Source of the DNA: Candidatus Mcinerneyibacterium aminivorans | GTDB lineage: Bacteria > Macinerneyibacteriota > Macinerneyibacteria > Macinerneyibacteriales > Macinerneyibacteriaceae | Assembly (NCBI GenBank): GCA_008086245.1 | Contig: VSIX01000153.1 | Span: forward strand, 1 to 8,141 | Length of the DNA stretch: 8,141 bases | Reading direction: 5' to 3' | Shown: one piece after another, positions 1 to 6,791 of the stretch | How the letters are laid out: each line of letters opens with the position of its first letter | Numbering within the stretch: position 1 is the first letter of the stretch | The notes under the pieces: model-generated | What the model was told of the DNA's origin: nothing | Seen by the model: the letters and a program-made list of their open reading frames with translations, nothing else | The model's database searches: none | Position numbers and translations under genes: made by a program

Positions 1-2
1 AT

Positions 3-293
3 AAAATTATGTTTTTTAATCCTGATGATATTATTTATATTACTAAAGATGGCAGGTATTCAATAATTAAGACAAAAGAAAAAGACTATCTCTGCAGTAA
101 GCCTTTAAAATACTTTGATAAAAAATTGGAGAAATATTCGATAATTAGAGTGCGCCGGAATTATCTGGTTAATATGAAATTTGTAAAAGAAATTCAAAAA
201 AAAGATTCAAGGAAATATATTATTATATTAAATGATAGAAAACAAGAAATTAAAGTGGGAATAAGATATATTAATGAAATTGTTAATTCATAA
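3..293 (+). CDS. LytTR-type DNA-binding domain of a transcriptional regulator (5' partial)
   Basis: This is the C-terminal part of a LytTR-family regulator, a beta-rich DNA-binding domain usually fused to a response-regulator receiver or a membrane sensor. The sequence shows the family pattern: an early DDIIYI strand followed by DGRYSII, then the hallmark IIRVRRNYLVNMKFVKEI (family consensus is close to RvHRsyLVN), then a strand-turn-strand ending in a basic helix. The frame is open to the left edge, and the ATG at 9 falls inside what should be the first beta strand (KIMFFNPDDI). That Met is therefore probably internal and the true start lies outside the window. The usual His of the HRSYLVN motif is Arg here. 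A terminator-like hairpin follows, so it is probably the end of a separate transcript. It could still regulate the peptide locus next door, but nothing here proves that. Confidence 0.85.
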   Translation, partial: KIMFFNPDDIIYITKDGRYSIIKTKEKDYLCSKPLKYFDKKLEKYSIIRVRRNYLVNMKFVKEIQKKDSRKYIIILNDRKQEIKVGIRYINEIVNS

Positions 294-325
294 CACTATA
301 TTGTTTATTCGTAACATAATTTATT

Positions 326-348
326 GATAATCAAGATTATCTTTTTAA
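326..348 (+). terminator. Candidate intrinsic terminator after the LytTR gene
   Basis: GATAATC (326-332) and GATTATC (335-341) are perfect inverted repeats, giving about 6 usable base pairs around a CAAG tetraloop, followed at once by five T residues (342-346). The layout is that of a Rho-independent terminator, but the stem is A/T-dominated and would be weak. It separates the regulator from the peptide locus. A TATAAG hexamer at 352-357 just after it could be a -10 box for the next gene, but I see no -35 element at proper spacing. Confidence 0.45.
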
Positions 349-380
349 TTTTATAAGTGAAAAGTTAATTTTCAAAAGTT

Positions 381-391
381 GAGAGGGGGTG
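381..391 (+). promoter_or_regulatory. Strong ribosome binding site of the precursor peptide
   Basis: The purine run GAGAGGGGGTG lies about 10 bases before the ATG at 400. It is the most G-rich stretch of an otherwise A/T-rich intergenic region. It fixes the start of the small ORF and suggests strong translation, as expected for a peptide substrate needed in excess over its enzymes. Confidence 0.7.
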
Positions 392-399
392 TTGATATT

Positions 400-543
400 A
401 TGAAATATGAAAAGCCAAGTATTTCCAATGTTAATATGAGTCAGGCAATTTTTTCAACTGATGAGGTTGTTGCTTCAAATCCTTATGCAAATGATGATTG
501 TTCCTGTTATGCTGATATGGCACAACCAAAACAAGAGCCTTAA
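400..543 (+). CDS. Putative RiPP precursor peptide, 47 residues, C-terminal CSCY motif
   Basis: This small ORF has an ATG placed correctly after a strong Shine-Dalgarno and ends in TAA. The peptide begins MKYEKPSISNVNMSQAIF, a polar leader-like segment opening with a KYEKP pattern. It continues through an acidic stretch (STDEVVASNPYANDD) and ends with C34-S-C36-Y37-A-D followed by a Pro/Gln/Lys tail (QPKQEP). Only two cysteines are present, both in the C-terminal third beside a tyrosine and acidic residues, the region where a modified core would be expected. Its position directly before a PqqD-like recognition protein and three radical SAM enzymes makes precursor the best reading. Plausible modified residues are Cys34/Cys36 (thioether), Tyr29/Tyr37, Pro, Asn or Asp, but the chemistry cannot be read from sequence. 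No double-Gly leader site is present, and I recognise no named family. Confidence 0.8.
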   Translation: MKYEKPSISNVNMSQAIFSTDEVVASNPYANDDCSCYADMAQPKQEP

Positions 544-561
544 AATTGAGAAAAAAATAAA

Positions 562-584
562 TGGGACAGTTTTATGCTGTCCCA
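562..584 (+). terminator. Attenuator-like hairpin between precursor and modification genes
   Basis: TGGGACAG (562-569) pairs perfectly with CTGTCCCA (577-584) around a 7-base loop. It is the most G+C-rich stem in the window and begins 19 bases after the precursor stop codon. The downstream tract (AATTATTTAAG) is not a clean T-run, so termination would be partial. On the opposite strand the hairpin is followed by a T-rich tract. A partial terminator or mRNA-stabilising 3' hairpin here would give high precursor and low enzyme levels, an arrangement known from several RiPP operons. The assignment to that role is inference. Confidence 0.6.
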
Positions 585-598
585 AATTATTTAAGAAA

Positions 599-603
599 AG
601 GAG
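599..603 (+). promoter_or_regulatory. Shine-Dalgarno that sets the start of the PqqD-like gene
   Basis: AGGAG at 599-603 sits 8 bases before the ATG at 612, an ideal arrangement. The in-frame ATG at 561 has only an A-rich run before it, and its first codons would lie inside the 562-584 hairpin. The start at 612 is preferred. Confidence 0.75.
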
Positions 604-611
604 AGTATAGT

Positions 612-911
612 ATGGATTCTGATTATAAAATATATATAAATAAAAGTTTTATTAAACGTAATATTTCAGATGAAAGATTTTTAGTTCCTGTTAATTCCTC
701 AGGAAAAGAAGATAATTTGTTTCTGTCTCTAAACGAAACAGCTTCTTATATATATGATGTTATTAAAAAAAATAATGGAATTTCTAAAAAAAGGTTATTT
801 AGTAAACTTTGTAAAAAGTTTGATGAAATAGAGAAAAAAAAGATAAAAAAAGATTTGGGTATATATTTAGATCAATTAGAGAAAAAAAATATAATAAGAA
901 AAAAGAGTTAA
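612..911 (+). CDS. PqqD-like peptide-recognition (RRE) protein, 99 aa
   Basis: This stand-alone PqqD-like protein would bind the precursor leader and present it to the radical SAM enzymes in the cytoplasm. The sequence shows a short N-terminal strand region, then VPVNSSGKEDNLFLSLNETASYIYDVI (the SLNETA segment at about residues 39-44 is the family hallmark before the first helix). A GISKKRLFSKLCKKF helix, a long KKIKKDLGIYLDQLEKKNII helix and a closing basic tail match the winged-helix RRE layout. The 99 residues are normal for the family. The longer reading from ATG 561 adds 17 residues translated from the hairpin and is rejected. The next gene starts only 9 bases after the stop codon, so the two are probably co-transcribed. 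Confidence 0.82.
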   Translation: MDSDYKIYINKSFIKRNISDERFLVPVNSSGKEDNLFLSLNETASYIYDVIKKNNGISKKRLFSKLCKKFDEIEKKKIKKDLGIYLDQLEKKNIIRKKS

Positions 912-920
912 GATTAAATT

Positions 921-1922
921 ATGAAAAGACAAGTTTATATTTTTTTTGGAATATTATTAATAGTATTAATCATTAGTTGTAAAAAAAGTAAAAAGCAAAA
1001 ATTTGATAGCAATTTTTTGAGAGAAATAAAAGTGTCTTCAAATGGGTACATTTCTGATATTTCAATAGATTCAAATGATAATTTATGGTTTAGTAATCTT
1101 ACAAATAGCGTTATAGGTAAAGTAAATGGGGATATTGTGATTAGTAAGAAAGGAAAAGGTCCGGGCGAATTAATGTATCCACTAAGAATAAATTTTTTCA
1201 ATAATAGGTTATTTATTTTAGAAGCTAATATTAACAGAATTTCATTATTTGATAAAACTGGTAAATTTTTAAATTCTTATTCTATTGATTATAATCCTTA
1301 TGATATCACAAAAGTAAAAAATAATTATTTGTTAAGTTACAGGTCAGGTTTAGCAACAAAAAATAATTATATTGATTTATATAAATTAGATGTAAAATCG
1401 GATATTACTGAAAATTATTTAACTGTGGAAAAAGTTCCTCCACAGGATGAAGCTATTCTTTACCGTGCTATTATCGAGAGAATTAATAATAAAATTGTTA
1501 TAGGATTGGGCAATCCTCAAATGAAAATAATGTTATATAAAAAAGATGAAAATAAAATAAAAAAAGAAAAGGAAATAACAAGAGAAAATAATTATAATTA
1601 TATGAGACCTAAAAATAATCCCACAGAAAGGAAACTTGATTATTTAAGTGCCATTTCTGACATAGCGACTGATAAAATAAATAAATTAATTTTTGTTGCT
1701 GAAAGCAAAGGAAGTACAAATTATATAAAAAAAAGTAAATTTTTTCCGAAGATATCTGTTTATAATACTGAAGGAAAATATTTAGGGTTTATTCAGGACA
1801 AAAGAATTAAAAATTCTTTTAAAAATTCTAATGGTATAAAATTAGCATGTAATGCAAAAAAAAGAAAATTATATTTATTAATAATGCGGAAAAATGCAGA
1901 AATATATGTATATGAATATTAA
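921..1922 (+). CDS. Six-bladed beta-propeller lipoprotein
   Basis: The 333-residue protein starts with a short basic n-region (MKR), a hydrophobic stretch (about residues 5-18) and a lipobox-like I-I-S-C with Cys20 as the predicted lipidated residue, followed by a very Lys-rich linker. The mature part shows repeated short strands typical of NHL-like or six-bladed propellers: ISDISIDSNDNLWFSN, then GKGPGEL (about 78-84, a signature of the 6-bladed beta-propeller family), then NNRLFILEANINRISLFDKTGKFL, and further blades to VYNTEGKYLGFI and a final KRKLYLLIM strand. Such proteins are exported and anchored to a membrane. Members are often found beside radical SAM peptide clusters, but their role there is not established. 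A binding, immunity or extracytoplasmic processing role is inference. No catalytic motif is seen. No strong Shine-Dalgarno precedes it, which suggests coupling to the gene before. Confidence 0.75.
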   Translation: MKRQVYIFFGILLIVLIISCKKSKKQKFDSNFLREIKVSSNGYISDISIDSNDNLWFSNLTNSVIGKVNGDIVISKKGKGPGELMYPLRINFFNNRLFILEANINRISLFDKTGKFLNSYSIDYNPYDITKVKNNYLLSYRSGLATKNNYIDLYKLDVKSDITENYLTVEKVPPQDEAILYRAIIERINNKIVIGLGNPQMKIMLYKKDENKIKKEKEITRENNYNYMRPKNNPTERKLDYLSAISDIATDKINKLIFVAESKGSTNYIKKSKFFPKISVYNTEGKYLGFIQDKRIKNSFKNSNGIKLACNAKKRKLYLLIMRKNAEIYVYEY

Positions 1923-1936
1923 AGGTCTTTAGAGTT

Positions 1937-2947
1937 ATGATAAAAAGAATTCCATTAAAAGCTCATTTGGAGTTAACTAATAGGTGTAATTTAAATTGTA
2001 TCCATTGTTACGTATCTTCAAAGAACTTTTGTAAAGATTTAGCTACGAAGAAAATAAAAAAAATTATTGATAATATTGTTGATAGTGGAGGTTTATATTT
2101 AACATTATCAGGAGGAGAGTGTTTAATAAGAAAAGATTTTAAGGAAATATATTTATATGCAAAAACAAAGGGGTTATTTGTTTCTGTTTTGACTAATGGA
2201 ACACTAATAACAAAAGATTTAATTAAGTTATTTAATTTATATCCTCCTCGAAAAATTGAAATAAGTATGTATGGAATGTCAAAAAATATTTATGATAAAA
2301 TAATTTGCAATAAGAAAAAGAAAAACTATTATAAAAAAATTAAAAAAACTATTTTTCTTTTAAAAGAAAAAAATTTTAATTGTGAATTAAATATAATTTT
2401 ACTAAAAGAAAATATTCATCAATTAGAATTATTTTTAAATTTTGCAGAGAAAAATAATATATCATATAATGTAGATAGCAAAATTGTTCCTAGCAATAAA
2501 CCAGGTTCTTCTCCTTTAGACCATAGAATTTCTGTTAAAAATTATATAAAAGTTAAAGAAAAATTATATGGGGATATTAAAAGGTATTATAATGAAAAAA
2601 AAAATTATTACGAGAAAAAAAAGAAAAATAAATATCCAATTAATTTATGGAAGTGCAATGCTGGATTAAAAAGGTACAATATAGATTATAAAGGATATTT
2701 ATCTTTTTGTGTTCATAGTAAGAAAGTGAAATATGATGTTTTAAACAATTCAATAAAAGATATCTGGTACAATAAAATACCTGAGGATTTAGATAAAATT
2801 ATTAAAAAAGAATATTTCTGTAATGAATGTCAACATTTACCATATTGTCCAGTATGCCCTAATTGGATTCTTAATGAAAATCATTTTAAAAATATAAAAA
2901 TTAATTGCTTATATGCTAAAGAAATAAGAAATAGAGCAACAAAATAG
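1937..2947 (+). CDS. Radical SAM/SPASM peptide-modifying enzyme (first copy)
   Basis: The 336-residue protein has a radical SAM core with C17-x3-C21-x2-C24 (RCNLNCIHC) for the SAM-binding 4Fe-4S cluster and the GGE motif at 59-61 (LSGGECL). Its C-terminal SPASM domain has seven cysteines: C240, C258 (G253-x4-C), C295, C298, C304, C307 and C324, enough for two auxiliary clusters. The CxxC-x5-CxxC run followed by PNW closes the domain. SPASM enzymes of this size act on peptides (thioether, C-C or C-O bond formation) or activate sulfatases. Without a sulfatase and with a precursor nearby, RiPP maturation is the sound reading. AAAGGT lies 11 bases before ATG. It is clearly a paralog of the protein at 6792-7856. 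There is no N-terminal recognition domain, consistent with the separate PqqD-like protein. The reaction is unknown. Confidence 0.88.
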   Translation: MIKRIPLKAHLELTNRCNLNCIHCYVSSKNFCKDLATKKIKKIIDNIVDSGGLYLTLSGGECLIRKDFKEIYLYAKTKGLFVSVLTNGTLITKDLIKLFNLYPPRKIEISMYGMSKNIYDKIICNKKKKNYYKKIKKTIFLLKEKNFNCELNIILLKENIHQLELFLNFAEKNNISYNVDSKIVPSNKPGSSPLDHRISVKNYIKVKEKLYGDIKRYYNEKKNYYEKKKKNKYPINLWKCNAGLKRYNIDYKGYLSFCVHSKKVKYDVLNNSIKDIWYNKIPEDLDKIIKKEYFCNECQHLPYCPVCPNWILNENHFKNIKINCLYAKEIRNRATK

Positions 2948-2957
2948 AAAGGATATA

Positions 2958-4781
2958 GTGTTTAAACTATATTTCCGCTTATTACGGTATGTACCTAAAA
3001 ACAAAATTAAGGCTATAATAATAATATTTGTATCTACAATTGCTTCTTTACTTTCTTTAATTCCGGTTCAAATAACTGGATTTATTTTTGATTTTTTAAG
3101 TCAAAATTTTGAAAATGGAAAAGATTTGTCTATTCATAAGTCTACTTATATATCTAAAATATTATATAATTTTTTTTCAAAAATTGATTCAAATATTGTG
3201 CTAATAGGTGTAATGATTGGATTATTATATTTAGCAATATCAGTATTTTCAACTTTATTAAATAATATTCAGGGATATTTACTAACAAAATTTACAACAA
3301 AAACTATATGTAAATTAAGATCAGATGTTATAAATATTTTATTTGATAAAAATATGCACTTTTATAAAACTAAAGAATCCGGAGATTTGCATTCAAGAGT
3401 TATTAATGATATTAGTTCTTTACAACAAGCTGTTGAAGCTCCTTTTAATGGATTAGTAAAAGATATAATCCAAATTATTTGGATTTACATTCTATGCATA
3501 AAATGGGATTTTGTTTTAGCCTTACCATTAATATTTTTACCGCCATTTATAGGATTAATTAGTTATTGGTATGGAGAAAAATTAAAAAGTTATTCTAAAA
3601 AGATTCGTAAAGTAATTAGTAATTTTAATGTATTTATCTATAAAATATTAGCTAGTATAAAAATAATTAAATGTTTCAAATCAGGAAATTATGAGAAAAA
3701 AAATTTTCGGGAAATGAATAATAAATTTTACAATACTAAAATAAAATTATCAAAACACGCTATTTTGTATTGGACAATAAATAATTTAATTATGATAAGT
3801 ATTCCTATATCTATATTAATTCTAGGATTTATTAAATTAAAAAAAGGCGTTATTGGATTAGGATTATTCTATATATTTTGGAATTATTCAAAAAGAGTTA
3901 CAAAACCTTATACAAATTTTTCAAAATTTTATAGCTCTATTGCGAATGCTATAGCATCTTTACAAAGGGTTTTTTATTTAATTGACAACAAAGAAAAAAA
4001 TAGAGAAAAAACTTATACAAGTCAAATTGATTACAGTTCAATAAAAAAAATGGAAGTAAAAAATCTTTCTTTTAAATACCCTGATAGTAATAAATATGTA
4101 TTAAAAAATATTAATTTTTCAGTAAAAAAAGGAGAAGTATTAGCTATTGTTGGGCCTACTGGAAGTGGGAAAAGTACTATTGTTGATTTATTATTAAGAT
4201 TTTATTCACCTACTGAAGGTGGTATATATTTAAATAATAACGATTGTAAACTATATGGAGAAAGAGACTATTCCAAAATAATAAGTGCTGTATTTCAAGA
4301 AAATATTTTGCATAATACCACTATTAAAAATAATATTGTATATGACTTAGATTGTTTTAAAAATAAAAATATCAAAAATGTTTTAAAGAAAGCAAATATA
4401 AGTAATTTTGTAAATAATCAACCTGAAGGGATCAATATGATTGTTGGAGATAATGGTTCAAAATTATCAGGAGGACAAAAGCAAAGACTAGCAATTGCAA
4501 GAGTATTATTGAGGGATTCGGATATTCTTATATTTGACGAAGCAACTTCATCTGTAGATAATATGTCACAAAGGTTAATTAAAGAAAGTATTTATGAAAT
4601 TAGTGAAAATAAAATAATTATTATGATCGCACATAGGTTATCTACTGTAATTGATGCAGATAAAATTATAGTATTGAAAGATGGTAAAATTGAAAATATC
4701 GGAAACCATGAGTTTTTGTTAAAAAATGATAAATTATATCAAAAATTATATTCTTATAGCCAAATTGAGGAGCGTGAATAA
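2958..4781 (+). CDS. ABC exporter, fused permease and ATPase, lacking a peptidase domain
   Basis: The 607-residue half-transporter works as a homodimer in the inner membrane, probably exporting the matured peptide. The N-terminal about 340 residues hold the transmembrane region, with hydrophobic segments around 20-48, 80-105, 165-205 and 270-310. The ATPase follows, with Walker A GPTGSGKST (399-407), Q-loop Q447, signature LSGGQ (503-507), Walker B ILIFDEA (D527, E528), D-loop SSVD and switch His559, so all catalytic residues are present. It starts with GTG, chosen because AAAGGA sits just upstream and the preceding gene ends 10 bases before. The protein begins directly with the membrane domain. 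The N-terminal C39 peptidase found in many bacteriocin exporters is absent, so leader removal must be done elsewhere. Confidence 0.9.
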   Translation: MFKLYFRLLRYVPKNKIKAIIIIFVSTIASLLSLIPVQITGFIFDFLSQNFENGKDLSIHKSTYISKILYNFFSKIDSNIVLIGVMIGLLYLAISVFSTLLNNIQGYLLTKFTTKTICKLRSDVINILFDKNMHFYKTKESGDLHSRVINDISSLQQAVEAPFNGLVKDIIQIIWIYILCIKWDFVLALPLIFLPPFIGLISYWYGEKLKSYSKKIRKVISNFNVFIYKILASIKIIKCFKSGNYEKKNFREMNNKFYNTKIKLSKHAILYWTINNLIMISIPISILILGFIKLKKGVIGLGLFYIFWNYSKRVTKPYTNFSKFYSSIANAIASLQRVFYLIDNKEKNREKTYTSQIDYSSIKKMEVKNLSFKYPDSNKYVLKNINFSVKKGEVLAIVGPTGSGKSTIVDLLLRFYSPTEGGIYLNNNDCKLYGERDYSKIISAVFQENILHNTTIKNNIVYDLDCFKNKNIKNVLKKANISNFVNNQPEGINMIVGDNGSKLSGGQKQRLAIARVLLRDSDILIFDEATSSVDNMSQRLIKESIYEISENKIIIMIAHRLSTVIDADKIIVLKDGKIENIGNHEFLLKNDKLYQKLYSYSQIEERE

Positions 4782-4783
4782 AA

Positions 4784-6790
4784 ATGTCTATTTTGTTAGT
4801 TAACACTCATATGGATTCATCAACCGCTACTATTCCTGTTGGTCTTTTAAATATTGGAGGGCAATTAAAAAGACATAATTTTGATGTTGAATATTTTGAT
4901 ATTTCTTATTTCTTAAAGAAAAATGGATATGATGTTATTCAAAATGAAAAAGTGATAAATATTATAGCCAAAGAAATAATGAGCTATAATAAAGAAATTA
5001 TAGGATTTACAACAAGATGTGATACTTTACCTAAAACTTTACATTTGGCTAAAATTTGTAAAAAAAAGAGAAATATAAATATTTTATTAGGAGGAGTACA
5101 AGCTTCTTTAGTTGATTTAGATATTATTAAAAATTTTGAATATATAGATGTTATTGTTAGGGGAGAAGCTGAAAAGAATATTACAGAATTAGTAAAAAGA
5201 ATAAAAAGAGAAAAAGCTCTGGATGGAATTCAAGGAATTACCTATAGAGATAAAGAGGGTACTATTCATAGGGAAAAAGATTCAGAAATTTTAAATAATT
5301 TGGATGAATTAGCAAATCCTTGTTATGGTTTGCTTCCAAAAGATTATTTTGAACAAATTAAACCTAAAACTTTTCCGATAGAAGTAGGTAGAGGTTGCCC
5401 TTATAATTGTACATTTTGTTGTACAAATATTTATTGGAAAAAGAAATATAGATTAAAATCTCCTAGAATAATTTATAATCAAATGCAAAAAGCCTATAAA
5501 AAGTATAATTATAATTACTTTAGTTTTACTCATGATAACTTATTTGCAAATAAAGAAGAAAGTATGAAAATTATAGATTATTTAATAAAAAAACAGAATA
5601 ATTTTAAATGGAACTGTAATGTGAGGATTGATGCTTTAGATGAAAAAATTATAAATAAATTAGAAAGAGCAAATTGTAAATGTATGTATTTTGGAATAGA
5701 AACTGGTAATCAAAATATTCAAAATAAAATTAAAAAAAATATAGATTTATCACATATAGATGAGATTTTACAAATTATTTCAAAATCGAGTATTGGTTTT
5801 ATAGTTTCTTTTATTATTGGATTTCCGAATGAAAATAAAAAACAAATAAATGATACATTAACTTTGGCTATTAAATTAGCTACTTTAAAAAATTGTTTGG
5901 AAATTCAAATACATTCATTATCACCTATGGTTGGATCTAAAATTTATTATAAAAATAAAAACAATTTAATTTTTTCTTCTAAAGCTTTTTCTGATCAGGT
6001 TGGTTATAATAAAATTAATCATTCATTTGAGAATAAAATTATTGAAAATTACCCAAAAATATTTGCTAGTTTTTATAGTATAAAATATAATTATTATACT
6101 TCAAATTATATACATACAACTGCTAGATTATCTTCAATATTAATTAATTCTTTTCAATATTCTTTGTATAAATTAACTAGTGAAAAAAATATTGAAATAA
6201 GAGAAATAATTGATTTTCTATCCCAAAAAATAAAGGATTATGAGCATCCTCATACTGATATTCTGAATCATTATTTAGATTATGTTATAAATTTTTATGA
6301 TGAAAAAAATGAAGTTTGGAATGATATAATAAAATATGAAAAATTGAAATTCCAACTTACTTTAAATGCTTTAAGTTTAAAGAGAAAGAAATATTTAAAG
6401 AAAAAAACCTATCATAAAAAGAGAGATTTTTCTTCAAAAAAACTGAAAGAAAGAAACTTTAAAATATTTCTTTCTAATAATTTAAAAATTTTCAAAACTA
6501 AAAACTCTCTGAAAAAAATATTAAATTTTAAAAATGATGAAACTACAAATATGAAATATTATACATTAGCCATTAATCCTAATAATGTTATGAAGATTTC
6601 AAGATGTAAAATATCATTATTTGACTATATTTTGTTAAAAAATATTAATGATGGATGTTATATAGAAAATTTGGTGAAAAATATAAAAACGATTTTCAAC
6701 ATTAAAGAAAAGTATATGGTTAATAAAATATATTTTAAAATTGAGAAACATATTAATTTTCACAATATAAAAGTAAAGGGGGATAAATAA
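4784..6790 (+). CDS. Cobalamin-binding-type radical SAM enzyme with a long C-terminal extension
   Basis: The 668-residue protein is a class B (B12-binding) type radical SAM enzyme. Residues 1 to about 180 form a Rossmann-like B12-binding domain (SILLVNTHMDSS, IPVGLLNIGGQLKRHNFDVE, IGFTT, INILLGGVQAS, IDVIVRGEAE). The radical SAM core carries C205-x3-C209-x2-C212 (GRGCPYNCTFC), with an extra Cys213, and later YFGIETGNQ (302-310) and IIGFPNE (344-350). Related enzymes methylate unactivated carbons or rearrange substrates, and C-methylation of the precursor is a reasonable guess. From about residue 400 the sequence is a Lys/Asn-rich extension. Its last about 75 residues (LFDYILLKNINDG, then amphipathic helices) resemble a diverged PqqD-like winged helix. 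The start codon lies 2 bases after the ABC gene, with GAGGAG inside that gene's end. The stop is 1 base before the next start, implying translational coupling. Confidence 0.85.
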   Translation: MSILLVNTHMDSSTATIPVGLLNIGGQLKRHNFDVEYFDISYFLKKNGYDVIQNEKVINIIAKEIMSYNKEIIGFTTRCDTLPKTLHLAKICKKKRNINILLGGVQASLVDLDIIKNFEYIDVIVRGEAEKNITELVKRIKREKALDGIQGITYRDKEGTIHREKDSEILNNLDELANPCYGLLPKDYFEQIKPKTFPIEVGRGCPYNCTFCCTNIYWKKKYRLKSPRIIYNQMQKAYKKYNYNYFSFTHDNLFANKEESMKIIDYLIKKQNNFKWNCNVRIDALDEKIINKLERANCKCMYFGIETGNQNIQNKIKKNIDLSHIDEILQIISKSSIGFIVSFIIGFPNENKKQINDTLTLAIKLATLKNCLEIQIHSLSPMVGSKIYYKNKNNLIFSSKAFSDQVGYNKINHSFENKIIENYPKIFASFYSIKYNYYTSNYIHTTARLSSILINSFQYSLYKLTSEKNIEIREIIDFLSQKIKDYEHPHTDILNHYLDYVINFYDEKNEVWNDIIKYEKLKFQLTLNALSLKRKKYLKKKTYHKKRDFSSKKLKERNFKIFLSNNLKIFKTKNSLKKILNFKNDETTNMKYYTLAINPNNVMKISRCKISLFDYILLKNINDGCYIENLVKNIKTIFNIKEKYMVNKIYFKIEKHINFHNIKVKGDK

Positions 6791-6791
6791 A

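Noticed and set aside
9-293. LytTR domain as a complete stand-alone 94-residue protein
   Set aside because: The frame is open upstream and the ATG falls within the expected first strand, so a truncated longer regulator is more likely. There is also no Shine-Dalgarno visible in the 8 bases available.
294-399. Full sigma-70 promoter for the peptide operon
   Set aside because: TATAAG (352-357) could be a -10 box, but TTGATA (324-329) is about 22 bases away, outside the usual spacing, and A/T-rich DNA gives many such matches. I did not list it as a feature.
400-543. Classic sactipeptide, lasso or lanthipeptide precursor
   Set aside because: There are only two cysteines spaced by one residue, no Gly-Gly cleavage site, and no LanB/LanC/LanM or lasso B/C enzymes in the window.
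561-611. Start of the PqqD-like protein at ATG 561
   Set aside because: The extra 17 residues are encoded by the hairpin region and have no family similarity. A near-ideal AGGAG lies before the ATG at 612.
935-1201. 88-codon open frame on the minus strand
   Set aside because: It lies wholly inside the lipoprotein gene, has no ribosome binding site or recognisable domain, and runs against the direction of every other gene.
1937-2947. Anaerobic sulfatase-maturating enzyme or PqqE
   Set aside because: SPASM architecture alone fits, but there is no sulfatase or PQQ gene nearby, and the neighbouring short precursor and PqqD-like gene fit a RiPP peptide modifier better.
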